A stretch of 64,000 bases of DNA, taken from positions 5,330,001 to 5,394,000 of the forward strand of contig JAWRVZ010000004.1 of assembly GCA_037043235.1 (NCBI GenBank), in the 5' to 3' direction. The notes beneath the pieces were generated by a model, which was not told the origin of the DNA, ran no database searches, and worked only from the letters and a program-made list of their open reading frames with translations. The stretch comes from Rhodeus uyekii (taxonomy: Eukaryota; Chordata; Actinopteri; Cypriniformes; Acheilognathidae). Below, in pieces: positions 34,830 through 47,279 of the stretch (position 1 is its first letter; each line of letters begins with the position of its first letter). The position numbers and the translations under genes were made by a program.

Positions 34830-35690
34830 ATCATATCATAAGTCATAGAAACTTGAAACTTTGAGGGATGGTATAGCGACCCCCGTCTACAACGTCACCA
34901 AGGCTTGCCCCAATCGACCTGATGGCGATCAAAAGTACGTAATTGTTCATAACTCCTAAAAGTGTCTTATATTGTTGAAATCCTTGGCTCATGACAAACT
35001 GAACAAATAAACTGATAAAACTGATAAAATGCAAGTCTCTAATCATCCCCTGGCGAAATGTTGGGGGTTTTCACCCAATTGGAACCAAACCAGTGCAGAA
35101 AGATTCACTGGAGTCTGATAGTCAAAAATTCAAAAAGAAACGGACACCTGAATGTTAAATTGGGCATGGCCACTTTTACCAAAAGAACAGAATGAGATTA
35201 GTACACTCTCGTGTATAATCTCATTCTCTGGTTGCATGAAAAAGATCACAAAGAGTGGCCACTTAGTGGCACTATAAAATAAAAAAAATACATGAAAACG
35301 GCTACAACTTCAGAACAGTCCGATTGACTTGCGGAATTCGGTGTCATCGTCTACGAAGACTTGAAAAACCTCGAAAAACATGGCTCCTGACAGCCAGTGA
35401 AGTTCCAGCAACTGTCAGACGAAGTTAATGGAGGCCGATCTAAACGAAACTCGTTGGGTCTGTTTGACTTTTGCCGTTTTTCACATTCTTAAAGGATTGT
35501 ATATCAACAGATTTTTCACATATGCCCACGATATCGTACATCATACTGTATGGTAGAACTCCTCATTCTGAGCAATTTCACCTGTAGGAAGACCTCTGTC
35601 AATTATATTGTTCGTTACATAGAGATTATTTAAAAAAAACTATTTTCGCAAACCAGTCTTAGGTTTTTGGCTCTACCTTGATAACTGTTT
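34830..35690 (+). repeat. unclassified interspersed repeat
   Basis: Segments such as CGACCCCCGTCTACAACGTC, ACCAAGGCTTGCCCCAATCG and GGTGTCATCGTCTACGAAGA match a noncoding repeat I associate with carp and goldfish genomes. It has no open frame and no clear terminal repeats. A Helitron-type origin is possible, but I cannot see the ends. Confidence 0.5.
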
Positions 35691-37465
35691 AAAACATTTA
35701 TTTCCTTAGTAAATTGCCTGTTTTGACTGTAAATTGTCTTTTCCATCTACGATCTAGGCGGTTACAGGCTTGCAAAGTAAAAAAGTACTAAAATGAAAAT
35801 ATAAAAACTATGAAAGTATTAATAAAACCTATAATTAGTATCTCAGTAATACAAAAATAACATTGCTCTGTGCAATGCCATTTTTACCAAGTTTCTTTAA
35901 GCAATATCAATATATTATGTTAATATATAATTATAAGTAATATCTATATAATAAATTATATTGATTCTCTAATGATAAAAAAATATCTTTATTAATCAGA
36001 TTATTTTTAACATCAAATTTGAGTCAGTACACCTACATGTTCTCGGGTTTTTACCGTGCTACGATGTCAGTTCCCACGTGGCATCATAAATTATGAAACA
36101 TCATTTTTCTGCTGGGAGTCTGTGGTGTGTCTTTGACTGTAGCTATTCTCTTGAATTTGTTACGCAGTTTAGCCAAACATAGAGCATGCTGTGGCTTGCT
36201 CAGATGGGAGAGCGAACAGGGAATACAGTGACACAGTGAAGTGTAGAAAGAAGTAAAACCGAATTGTATTGCAGAAAGTACGATTAGCACATGTTAAGCA
36301 GGTTTTCTGTGAATTGATACAAAAGCAAAAGTGCTTTGTGCCGAAAAGAAAAGCATTTTTTTTCCCCTTAGCATTTGTACTATTACATTTTTCTAAATAT
36401 ATACATACTGTATATAGTTTGTAAGAAAGTTTACTTTTTTTTTCCTTGGTCAAATGATAATAATAATAATAAATCCAATCCAGCTCAAACATTTATTTCA
36501 CCCTTATAGGAGGACCAGCAGGTGCCGCCTCCAAAAACTGTTTACATTTTTGAGAATAATACCGTGTAATGCCAGATGTGGACATCTGAAAGTAATAATA
36601 ATGGAAAGGAAATTGTGTGTCCTTCTGTTGTTTCCTCCTCTGTTGTGAGCCTGTGTCACTTTTAAAACAAAATTTTTCTTCTGACTCTGTCAAGTTAGCA
36701 GCTCTCTGTGCGGCGTAAGCGCATCAGTCTATTGTCTCAGCATATGATCCTGTGGAGAGAGCCCTAAAGCCCTCTGTTACAGCTCTGCTAGGCATTAATA
36801 CCACAAATGAATGCATGACCGAATATGCAAGCGAATAACTGCATGAATAACAAAATACAATTTACATAATTGCACATAGGCTATGTGTTTTCTGCTGTTT
36901 GAAACACTTGCGTATTTGCATATGCAAGCTCTATAGAAATTATACACTCAATAGGATGGGCATATAAATATGACTCCTTTGAATTACTGGAGAGAAGGAG
37001 GGGGAACAGTAAGGAAAAAAGAGAATTCAAACAATAATAATGTTAATGATGTTTTTTGCCCTAAGGGTAAAGATGTCCCCCTCCCCCCAACACCCCCCTT
37101 TGGGAGACGGACTTCAGTCACTGTTAAAATGATCCCAGCAGTGGCATGTGCTTGTAAATAACTCGCAGAGCGTCCTGATCGAATGATGTGTCTCTATCTT
37201 TCTCTCCTGCCATATCTCTCTCCTTTAATTCTGCACTTAGACACTCTGTATTGACACACTCATCGATTTTGAGTTCTCACATGTGTTACAGTGCATATAG
37301 ACTGTCCACGTTCCCAGTGCACATACATATTCAATTCATTTCTTCTATAAGACTCGTCTAACATCCACGTTCAAGGCCTGCCACAGTATGTCTCAATTTT
37401 ATTTGTATTTTATGTGTCTAGGCAATGATTAAGATGTAGCTCCCGAAACAAAAATTCATAGCCAT
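35691..37465. other. noncoding stretch
   Basis: AT-rich to 36,050, mixed afterwards. An (AAT)n tract lies at about 36456-36471. Overlapping open frames near 36170-36690 show no homology. No gene. Confidence 0.3.
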
Positions 37466-37610
37466 GTTATCAGTGCTGGGTAGTAACTGATTACATGTAA
37501 TATGCATTATGTAATCAGATTCCAAAAATATATATATTACACTTCAATAGACCCATAATCAGACTATAGTTACTAATTTCTTGATTACATATTCACACAA
37601 TGGCTAATCA
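37466..37610 (+). mobile_element. MITE end (CAGTGCTGGGTAGTAACTG family)
   Basis: CAGTGCTGGGTAGTAACTGA followed by TTACATGTAATATGCATTAT and GTAATCAGATTCC is a classic teleost MITE terminus, related in style to family A but a distinct subfamily. The other end was not found. Confidence 0.6.
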
Positions 37611-39156
37611 TTCATAATTTATTGATTCTTCCTAACTCTTCTTTTTCATGTTTTTTTTCTAAAAAGAAATATCACTTATTTACATTCAGAAACCTTTTGT
37701 GAAATTGCACACACAGACCAGCCGCTATAATGACATGGGAAATTGAAAGGCCACAAAGCATTTGATCACTGGATGTATGAAATCCTTTCACTTTTAAGGA
37801 GTGTTTTCTCAATATTGCAATATCACATATCGAATCAACCCTCAGCTACAACTTTAAATCCAATAAGAAGCTGTTAGACATTTTGATTTATTGTTGATGT
37901 CACAAGACATGCAAGAACCAATAATGTCTGAATTCATGGCAATCAGTCCAGCAGAATAATTAATTTGAAAGCTATTTTTATTGAATATCAACTTAAAATT
38001 TAGTCAGTTCACCACATCATGCAGTCGAATAACTTCAGAAGATGTGTAATACAGTACAGGAGGCAAAATATAGGTAGTTTTGGAGTTTTACAAAGTGTCA
38101 TGTGTCAAAGGGCTTTTTTGTGTTCCACCCATGTTCATTGGCTCAAATTGTCACAATAAAAGATAGAGAGGATTAGATGAGAACAAAAGTGAACGGTTGA
38201 GAGTTAAGAGAGGTTCTTACTTAGATCTTCACCTTTGTCTGAGAGTGTTATTACACCACTGTGCATGTGTGTTGTTAGTGGGGGAAGCTGTTTATGGTCA
38301 CAGAGAGAAAGAAAATGCTTTGACTCGCTGAGCGGCACCCTGCCAGAGCACCGCCTCCTCTGTCCATCAGCCCTGCAGCCAATGGCCCAGCAGGGAGAGC
38401 GGCCACAATTAAAGAAAGCAGGAAGAGCAGCGATATGTCACTCCATGAGAGGAGAGCATAACCACGGCCACATTTCCATGATTAATGACCTCTTCTGAAG
38501 AGTGTCTCTGTGAATACCTCTGCTTCTATTTCTGCTTCTCGGCCCATAAGCTTGTGCTTGATGTCATATAATTACAATCCATTGTTTGTCATTGTATTTT
38601 CTTGTACAAGTGTCTCCTTTGTTTAGGGGGTATTCATGTTGTCACTCTTGTCAGTGCTGGTCAACCACTTGTGAAAAATTATATGAAAAGGGAAAGAAAA
38701 AAAGTTAGAAGAATACTTGATTAAATACTAAAAGACTTTGCGAAAGTTAATACCCATCTATTTATCTTTTCTGTAATATGGTTAGTAATCGCGTTTGTTT
38801 CACTGAAATAAATTAACCATACAATGCCAATTGTATCATATTTAATACACAAAATTACAAAGGCCTCTAAAAATTCTATAATGTCACCCTTCGGATCAGG
38901 TCTTCTTTTGTGAATCTTAATACTTTTTATAAAGTTTATGTTAGTTTACTCTTAATGGACTAAAGCAAATTGGATTTACTTGATTTTTATTACTTATTTG
39001 TCTTTTGTATTTTTTTTTTACAAAAATCATGTCATACATCAAGCTTTTGGGGAACTTTTATGGCAATCATCATTCCATTGCATTTTAAAAATGACAGCGC
39101 TCTTTCATCTTCCTAAGACATATTATTCTGAATGACTGTGTATAAATATACATATA
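37611..39156. other. noncoding stretch with possible conserved part
   Basis: No gene. 38230-38560 is GC-richer and unique. It includes CGGCCACAATTAAAGAAAGC and CCATGATTAATGACCTC, with TAAT cores. The ends are AT-rich. Confidence 0.3.
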
Positions 39157-39790
39157 TACACTGCTCAAAAAATAAGGGAAAATTTAATCATTCCAGTGAA
39201 TACCAAGTTGCTGTTACTGGAAGTACCTGCAACCCAATCAGGTTGCACAGGCTAGTAATCTGCTTCTTTGTGCGAAAATGTACAGGAGCCCTACAAAATG
39301 ACCTCCAGCAGGTTACTGGTGTACATGTTTCTGACCAAACTGTCAGAAACGGACTTCATGATGGCCCGACGTCCTCTAGTTGGACCTGTACTCACAACTC
39401 GGCAAGGTGTAGCTTGATTGGCAATTGCCAGAGAACACCAGAACTCAAGTCCACCATTGGCTTTTGTTTTCCCTGTTTTCTGCAAGTATGAGAACACGTG
39501 TGACAGATGTGAAAGAGTCTAGAGATGTCGTAAGGAAGCTATTTTCCGTGCAACATCATTGACGCACAGACCTCCAAGTGCTAGCCAATGGTTCCCTTAC
39601 TTACATCGAGTTAATGTGATAAACTTAATGGAAGTTGGATCAGCCTATAACTATCTTTTTCTTTTCTTTTTTTTTTTTACATAGATTTTTGGTATGATTT
39701 TGATTCCAGCCCTCAGTGTGTTTATGATTTTGGTTTCCATTGAGTGTTGTCACATAATTTTGGGCACAAAATTATAGAATGTTTATAACT
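39157..39790 (+). mobile_element. decayed Tc1-like transposon, CACTGCTCAAAAAA family
   Basis: The left end is ACACTGCTCAAAAAATAAGG. Inside, 39299-39364 encodes DLQQVTGVHVSDQTVRNGLH, the second helix-turn-helix part of this Tc1-like transposase family. Fragments of the later protein follow in other frames. The noncoding tail TATGATTTTGATTCCAGCCC, then TCAGTGTGTTTATGATTTTG, at about 39692-39731 is that family's usual 3' region. Most of the DDE core is deleted and the right terminal repeat is missing. It is inactive. Confidence 0.8.
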
Positions 39791-41081
39791 TTTCGGCATA
39801 TAAATATGTTTACCTCGATATTCTCCTGTGATGCTCAAAAAATCGAATGAAACAACACCACCACATAAGCAAACTTGTATATGTGGTATATTTTTTAAGT
39901 GGTTGGCCAATATAATCAAGAAATCTTAGCTCTATAGCAGAGGAGGAGTTGATAGATTTTTTAAAGAAATCCAGTAATGCATTGTTTAAATGTACAAATC
40001 TTAAAGTTAAGTAAATGAGCTTTTAAGGTAATGGATTTATCTAGTTACTAAAGGGTACTTAATAGAATAATATGAGGATAGTTACTTTATTTGACAGTAG
40101 ATGGCTTTCATTCCTCGTCTCCTCGAGGATGTAGATGCACTTACTCTCTCTTTGTAAACTCATGTTGACAAAGCTCAACATGAGTATATCATCATTTCAT
40201 TTGACACTGGTGGTTAAAAACATACTGAAAGGCAATAGGGGATAAGAGATGCGGAGAGATTGAAAGAAAGCAAGGGAGAAGAAGAGAGAGCAAGCGGCAA
40301 GTAAACAACGCTTAAGTACTCTAAATAAAACATTTGTTTGTGATTGAGGTTTCCCCATATGAACAGCATGACCTCTTTTATGGAGAAGTCTCTGAACACA
40401 GATCCCATCTCTCTCCTGCCTTCTCTCTCTCCCGATCTCCGCCAGCACACAACCTATCCATATTGCATGAGAACAAATTTTTTTGACAATTTGAGTGATA
40501 GATTTGTACAAGGCCTGGATGTTTTCTCCAGAAGAAGCCTGTCAGAGTGACACAAATTGCCATTAATAAAAATTTTAACAATACATGCCAAATGAAGTTT
40601 TTCTGTTAACACAGCAGACGGGGAGAGTAAATGGCGTCTGTGGTGGGCTTTTGGGGAATGGGAGTTCGCCTTTTCTTTTTTCCTTTTTCTGTTGTTTTGT
40701 CGTAAGGAAAGCTGGTGGTAAGGCCAGAAATGTGTTTGAGTGAAACTGACAGCAGTTTACGAAATGCTTCGTTGGCAGAGCCACCAATTATTTATTTACT
40801 CTGAAAGACCTCTCATCCGAAAGATGTCTAATGGTTCTTTCACACTAGAGGTTTTGGTGCTGCTCACCCAAGTCCATATGTCAGCAGAGTTTGGTTGGTC
40901 TGAAGGTGGTTTCTCAAACTCTGCAGGCAAGCTTTGTTTTTCTACCCAACGCTTGATTTATTAGATGTTAGCCTATAAACATTTTGTACAAAAAACTCTA
41001 TTGTGAGTGTGATATTGCTTTTATAAACAAGATATAAACATTAAATGCATACATTCTAGGTAATATATTACTAGTTAAGAC
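39791..41081. other. noncoding stretch
   Basis: No gene. 40200-40560 is purine-rich, with overlapping frames on both strands and no homology. 40820-40960 contains TTCTTTCACACTAGAGGTTT, which may be the start of a dispersed repeat. Confidence 0.3.
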
Positions 41082-41180
41082 CTGTTCACACCAAGAAAAA
41101 TAATAATGATAAATGGAATGTTATATGATAATGATAAATACAATTTTGTGTTCTAAAACTCAAGGTGTTAATTCAGTCTG
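41082..41180 (+). mobile_element. MITE fragment (TTCACACCAAGAA family)
   Basis: CTGTTCACACCAAGAAAAAT followed by AATGATAA repeats is the terminus of a cyprinid MITE built from GATAA-like units. Confidence 0.5.
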
Positions 41181-41394
41181 CTTGTAATACCGTTATTTTC
41201 TATGGGGCACAGCTTATTTGTTCCTGCTGTAATGGTAGCCAATGACCTTGTGTGCTCAACCTCAAATACTTGATTAGTATTTGCCTTTGTAGTGCAACCA
41301 GAAACCCTTCACCTTCCCCAGCTCCACCTGTGTATATGTACTTCTAATTATTGTATGCTATATTGTACAGCAGCAACATGTCTTACCTGCTATA

Positions 41395-41830
41395 CTACAC
41401 AACACGCTCATTTACCTGATAACAGTGTTTTGTGGGCCTGAAGACGCAAATTTTTTTTTTACAAAGTTTTTGTAAAAGATTGTCACCTTCACTTAAACTA
41501 CAAAAACGTTCATTTGTGAAATCAGTGACATTATGCGCATGCATATTACGTGTTCAGTCTATAGCTGCGTGAATCTTACAGCTGCATTGTATAATTGTAC
41601 TGTGAACTGTGGCTGAGAACTTATCCTTTTTGCCTTTTTCTTGCACTTCCTCTCTGCTGAGGTGATTAACTACGCACATGTTTGAATGTGGGATTATACT
41701 TGTCTAATTGTGGTGTACGTTGTCATGGCGACTATCAGCGGATCATGAGGTAAACACCATTACTTGGCAGCGTTTAGGTGAAAAGCGGCGTGTTCTGATG
41801 TCAACATCAGAATTACAATGGCAAAACAAG
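41395..41830 (-). mobile_element. MITE family D, diverged copy
   Basis: Contains TTTTGTGGGCCTGAAGACGC, reverse in orientation to the TTTTCAGGCCCACAAAATG block at 8.1 kb. It continues with GACATTATGCGCATGCATAT and TACGTGTTCAGTCTATAGCT, a stretch I associate with the same family. 41710-41780 (GTCATGGCGACTATCAGCG) may be its distal part. Boundaries are approximate. Confidence 0.5.
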
Positions 41831-42934
41831 ATTATGCTTTGGCAGGAAAATCAATACTCTTGCCACTCTGGACCTGTTTTATTTCTATAAACAACCTATA
41901 ATGTAACCTGTCCTGGACTCTTTGTTCTTGCTTGTGTTTCTGGCTGTGATGGGTTTGTGTAAGAAATTAGAGATTTGAGAGTTTCGATGTTTGTTGGCAC
42001 TCTTCTACTTTTGGAAGATCCTGTTTTTCAGAAATTGGTGTTTTTTTTATGTGGATAAAAGAATGATTTCCTCTTCACGATTCGATGATTCACAGATCTA
42101 CAGCCAGCGCCTTGTCTGGGTTCAACCTTTTTTTTTTTTTTCTTCCTTTGTGAGCAGGGAGGTTTTAATAAGAGAATGCATGAACATCATCAGTGTGTTG
42201 CAGATGTTGTGTGTAGACTGTGATCAGATGAATGTAGATTTGCTCTAATTCCACCCCTCCCAAGCACACCTGCTCTCCTGCACAGCAAACCTGCTCAATT
42301 AACCCAGGGACAAGAAGAAAACATCACAGGAAGTCAATAAAACCATATCGCCCTGCAGGGTCCTGGATCACAATAACCCACCACAAACACATTATTGCAT
42401 ATTACAATTTGCCTTTAAGATATTGTATAACACCAAGTGTCCAGCAACATGCCTCTCTACGACTTTATTACTTTGCTTTCTCAAATGTACTAAAGGGTGC
42501 TACGTTAAAATTGAATTGCTGCTTAAACACTCTGCAATGATGTCTTGGAGTTCAAAGCATACTAGGTGTTTGTCCTGGAGACATTGTAGGCCAAACAAGA
42601 GGGAATTTAACCTGTATTTTCCACAAACTATAAGTGAGTAATTAGACATTTACTTTTATTCTTAGAATTCAAATACAGTTAACAAAATTACTAACGTAAT
42701 AGTAATTAAATAATATAAAATATGTAATCACATTATATATGATGTTGTTTTATATTAAATTATTGTGTAATTAATGTTATTACATCAGTTTAAATGGCTT
42801 GATTGACATTATTATTATAATACTAACAACATGTCATTATAATAAAATATTTCCCCCAGAAACAATTCTAATATGTTGTTTGTCACACAAAAAATAAAAA
42901 ATAAATAGTATTATTATTGTCAGTGGTAAAAACA
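41831..42934. other. noncoding stretch
   Basis: No gene. A T14 run lies near 42128. 42240-42420 is unique and GC-richer. 42640-42900 is very AT-rich. Confidence 0.3.
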
Positions 42935-43125
42935 CTTTTTACTGCTTACTTAAATTGTACTTAAAGATAAGTACTAACTAATATTAATTAACTACATGTA
43001 CTTACTAGTTACGGTTAGGGTTTGATTTAGGCTTAGTTTCTTGTAGTAATTATGCATAATTTACTGTTATTACTATAGTAAGTACATGTAGTAACATAAC
43101 TACATCACCTTAAACTAAAGTGTAT
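42935..43125. mobile_element. small palindromic MITE
   Basis: AACTACATGTACTTACTAGT on the left and ATAGTAAGTACATGTAGTAA on the right are inverted relative to each other. The middle is GGTTAGGGTTTGATTTAGGC and TAATTATGCATAATTTACTG. This is a common cyprinid foldback repeat. Confidence 0.65.
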
Positions 43126-43149
43126 TGAAATGTTTCTTAAGTCTCAAAT

Positions 43150-43395
43150 CAGCTTTCTAAATGATTTCTAAAGGATCATGTGATTCTGAAGATGCTGAAA
43201 ATTCAGCTTTGACATCACAGGAATTAATCACATTTTAGAATAAAATTACAATTTGAAAGTACTCTTTTATATGTAATATATTTCACAATATTACTGTTTT
43301 ACTGCATTTTTGATCACATGATCAAAACATGAATATAAGAGCCCCCCCCCCCAAAAAAACCATCCTAATGATTCCAAACTTTTGACCATTAGTGT
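43150..43395 (-). mobile_element. MITE family C fragment, copy 2
   Basis: TGATTTCTAAAGGATCATGT, GAAGATGCTGAAAATTCAGC, TTTGACATCACAGGAATTAA and TTCACAATATTACTGTTTTA appear in the reverse order and strand relative to copies 1 and 3. A C13 run (about 43342-43354) precedes the end TTCCAAACTTTTGACCATTA. Confidence 0.7.
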
Positions 43396-44514
43396 ACATA
43401 GTGTATATACACTCTTTTTTCATTCCAGAATTGTTTCTTAGTCACAGATGAGTCACACCTCTCTTTCCCATGAGGCTTTGTTGCATGAAGATGCTTTTAG
43501 AGAGCACTGTTTCACAGTGTCCACCATTCTCCCATAAATATTGCATTGGAATGAAACTGCATGGAGGTAGAGGGTCCCCATGGCCTAATGTATAAACACG
43601 TGCTACGCTACACAAAGGGAGATTAGGAAAGTGGATAAAAAGGGAGAAAAGGATACACCGAGCAGACTTGATCTCAGTAGGCAAGGTCTATGTACAGCCC
43701 AACACAGGTCCTTAATAAATCATGAGAATATGAGGCGTGTTGCACGCCTTCAGAGCGGCTCTGGCTGGGTAAAGGAGATAAGTGCATCACTCCAGGTCTG
43801 GGATCAAAAGGTCCTCTTATGGGTTTGTCAGCAGTCAACGCTTGAGCTTCTGACATTGAGAGCAAACGTGTAGAAGAAGACTCTTGTGTTAACAGTATTT
43901 CCACAGAACACCATGCTTGGCTGAAGCACAAGCATTGATCAAAACACACTCACGCACAAAAACCACACACTGTGCAATCATTTCAATGTCAAACACCTCT
44001 TCAGCCAATTGCTCTGACCTGTAAGAGGACCATACCTCTCCTTGAGCTTCGTTCGTCCATTTGATTCACTCCTTCTTGCCCTAAATCTCTTGTTTTCTTT
44101 GCTTTCAGCCAACAGGGAAAGAACGGCTGAGTTCCGTTTCAAAGGGATGGAAAGATTACCTTTATTTCCATTATAAAGTGCTTTTGATATGACAGGCATC
44201 TTTGAACACAGTGGGAACCTGAAATCTAGTACACTGGCCTTCATTATATCCCTCTCAGTCTTGCATGAACAGGCGCAATACCCCTGTAAAAGAGCAGTGA
44301 ATGGTGGGCATCCTGGATTGACTTGTTTGCTGAATATCAGAGTAGATTTTTCTGATGTATTTATAATGGCCTTATTAAAAGTGCTTTTGATGTGAAGAAT
44401 GCAACAGCAGTGCACAGAATTATTTCATAGTTTGTGGCCACAGCATGCAACAACTAGGCCTGCCCAAGACACATACATGTCCATTTTAAACTGAAAATTT
44501 TAAAGAATTTTATT
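43396..44514. other. noncoding stretch with possible conserved part
   Basis: No gene. 43980-44415 carries a 145-codon minus-strand frame without family resemblance. The same block has AAAGTGCTTTTGATATGAC (44175) and AAAAGTGCTTTTGATGTGAA (44378) as a direct repeat. Confidence 0.3.
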
Positions 44515-44943
44515 TTATTTTTATTGCTTTTGAAGGGTCGTGAGCTTAGTAAAGCAGCCTTATGACTGCAGACAAATTGTCATATATCGTTTTCATATTG
44601 TTTTATTTGATTATATTTTAGTCAGTACTGAGCAACCGTTTTTTCATATTAGAAATAAGGAAGGTTATTTTGCATTTTTTTAAATCCAATTTGGTGTGTA
44701 AATTTTTAGGACTTTTTTTTAATCTTTGGATTTTCTTTTCTTTTTTGTTTTATTGTATTTACATTTTTTTGAAGGATAGATAATAATAATTTCTAGATGT
44801 TTAATAAAGGAGCCTTATGACTGCAGACAAATTGTCATATATCGTTTTATTTTTTCATATTGTTTTATTTGATTATATTTTAGTTAGTACTGAGCAACAA
44901 TAAGAGGTTATTTAGCTTTTTTTATTTTTTATTTGGTTTGTAA

Positions 44944-44976
<33 letters not shown>

Positions 44977-45215
44977 TTTTTTTTATTATTTGTTTTATTT
45001 TATTTACATTTTTGGAAGGATAGATACAAATTTCTAGATGTTTAATAAAGAAGCCTTTCGACTGCAGATAAATGTCATAATATTGTTTACATTTTTTCTT
45101 ATTGTATTCTATTAGACGTATATTTTAGGCATATTAATCATTTCCATTTACTGTGCAACAGGTTTTCATCTTGAAGCTTAAGAAAGGTTAATCCAATTTG
45201 GAGTAAATTAAAAAA
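44515..45215 (+). repeat. three-unit tandem array, about 250-bp period
   Basis: The marker AAAGNAGCCTTATGACTGCA, followed by GACAAATTGTCATATATCG, begins at 44551 and 44806. A more diverged version (AAAGAAGCCTTTCGACTGCA) begins at 45047. Spacings are 255 and 241 bp. Each unit continues with TTGTTTTATTTGATTATATT, AGTACTGAGCAAC, GAAGGATAGAT and TTTCTAGATGTTTAATAAAG. Units 1 and 2 are the most similar. The second unit contains an (ATT)n microsatellite at about 44944-44976. Confidence 0.88.
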
Positions 45216-46985
45216 ACAAAATGTCTGTATAAACTTTATTTTGTCTGGGTGCCAGTAAAGATTGCAAAGTCCTTAGACTTGCATTGTGCCAGTAAGTAAG
45301 TGATTTTATTCATCATGCTATTTATTTATTTCATTTATTTAAAATTATTATATTTTATTTTACTCACTTGCCATCCCACATTTCTGCCTCCGTTCCCATT
45401 CTTTTATTAATTGTAATGATATATTCGTGTCTTTCCTTCAAAAGCATTGTAGCTTTAGAGAAGGTCGCATTTCTTCTATATATAGTGTACTGTACATGCG
45501 TACTCTTCTATCAAACCTCTGACACTGAATAATTAACAGGACACTGAGGTCATAAAAGTATAATGATTGTATTATTGTATGATTAATGATTGTATATATG
45601 ATTGAAAAGTATCACTGAAATTGTAGTAATGAAGTTCCTTTTTAACCTGAGAACATCTTTATGTTAAGATCTTGGATTTCTTCACTCAAAATTATTGATT
45701 AAAGGAATATAAACTATGAATGCACTTGGTATATTGCACTAAATATGTTTAATGCATACTATGCATCAGAATATGTTAGATGTACATTTTGGCTGCATGA
45801 AAGGTAAGCTTTTCTCACCTTTAATGTGTGCACGCAGTCTCATATTCTAGATCAATGATCTGTTGTTTTGCATTCACAAGGTCGGCTTGAATGCATCGCA
45901 TATCGGTTTATTTGTCTGACAGAAATGTAAAAACTTTCTTATTTGCATATGTAATGCAAATCAAAATCCTCTCCATGTTATAATAGCATATATTTTCCTA
46001 CATGTTTTGTTAAACAAATGATTGACCACAATTGCTGCTTTTTATTTTCTATGCTCCATGCTTGCAGATTTTTCATAATAAGTTTACTACCACTAAAGAT
46101 AACAAGACCTTTCATTTGCAAGGCCTTTCGGAGCTGTCAACAACCCATTCAAGTGCCTACAGCACTGGCTTCGTTTCAAACAATCTTTTTAAAGGTCAGT
46201 TCGAAGTTACTTGTCACTTGGTTGACACTTTTTTTCCCCCATTTGATTTGTTTATAAAGTGTATTTCATTAAATGTTGTGCATACTAGATAGCATTACTC
46301 CGGAAACGCTTGCCTGTCAGAGTTTTGGTCGTCTGCAGTAATGAGTCAGTGGCGAGCCTAACAAGGCTGAGCTTTTGGTTTGCAAATACAGGCCGCTGTA
46401 TCCATAATGAGACCTTTGCAATCGTAGATTAAGCAAACATGTCATGTGATTGGACTCATTACAATTTTAACACCAGATGTTGCTTTGTTTTCTTTGATTT
46501 CTGTCAAATATTTAATATAGGACCTTATTTTCATTCAGGCTTGTGACTGACATGTACAGACGCTCACAGAGCAGAGCTATTTTTATTGGCACAAAGCATC
46601 AAATTCTTCTTTTAGTTCGACCTTAATGTGTGTCGATGGCATTTTTAGACATTTAAATGCTTGGGGTGTTATCATGAAATGTCCACATTCATCAATTTAT
46701 GTTTGAGTTTCTTTTTTACATCACCATTTTGGTCTCCGAAAAGTAGTGTTTATCAACAAAACAACATGTTGTGCATGTTGAGGGAAAACCTGGGACTAGC
46801 CCAAAAACCTTTTTTTTCTTTTTCCCAGCAAACCTCCGCACAAGACAGTTTGCTACTGCCATCAGCCATCGCAGTTGTAAACCAGAAACAAATTTATTCT
46901 CCTCTTGGACTTACCGTGCTAGACAATTCATAAACAGTGCTTTCCTCCCCACCCAGCACAAATACCTGGTTCAAATTAAGAGTCT
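45216..46985. other. noncoding stretch with possible conserved part
   Basis: No gene. 46110-46220 and 46290-46470 are unique and balanced. They include GCCTTTCGGAGCTGTCAACA and CATAATGAGACCTTTGCAAT, and may be conserved noncoding sequence. The remainder is AT-rich. Confidence 0.3.
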
Positions 46986-47279
46986 TTAAGAGTTATGGAT
47001 ATCTTTCAGAACTTCACATGTGCTGAAAGCCATCTCTGGCTTTTTTCGCATAGCCCACATTCTCTGAAGCAAAAACACAATTACCTCATCTGTAAGGAGC
47101 TTACGAAAATGTTGCAAACGAGGGTTATTCAAACATAATAAGTCAAGAAAAATGTCAGGGCGGGATTTGATAAATCTGGAAATGGCAACAAAGGGGATAT
47201 TATTCGTTTCGTGGCGCACTATCTCAGGAATTAGATTCAAACACATATTAGAGGCAAGACTGATGGCCAACATATACAA
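46986..47279 (-). other. coding-like open frame of unknown origin, 97 codons
   Basis: Minus-strand open frame ending at TAA (46986). It has an amphipathic, protein-like composition: NLIPEIVRHETNN, FIKSRPDIFLDLLCLNNPR, then LLQRMWAMRKKPEM and a C-terminus CEVLKDIHNS. There is a donor-like GATGAG/GTAATT inside (about 47091/47090) and an acceptor-like GGCCATCAG near 47260, so a shorter exon of about 170 nt is conceivable. I do not recognise the family. It may be a conserved noncoding element whose unique sequence happens to lack stops, a transposon accessory fragment, or an exon. Confidence 0.3.

Noticed and set aside
43978..44415. 145-codon open frame (minus strand)
   Set aside because: No domain, no splice-site support, and a direct repeat inside. 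Likely chance.
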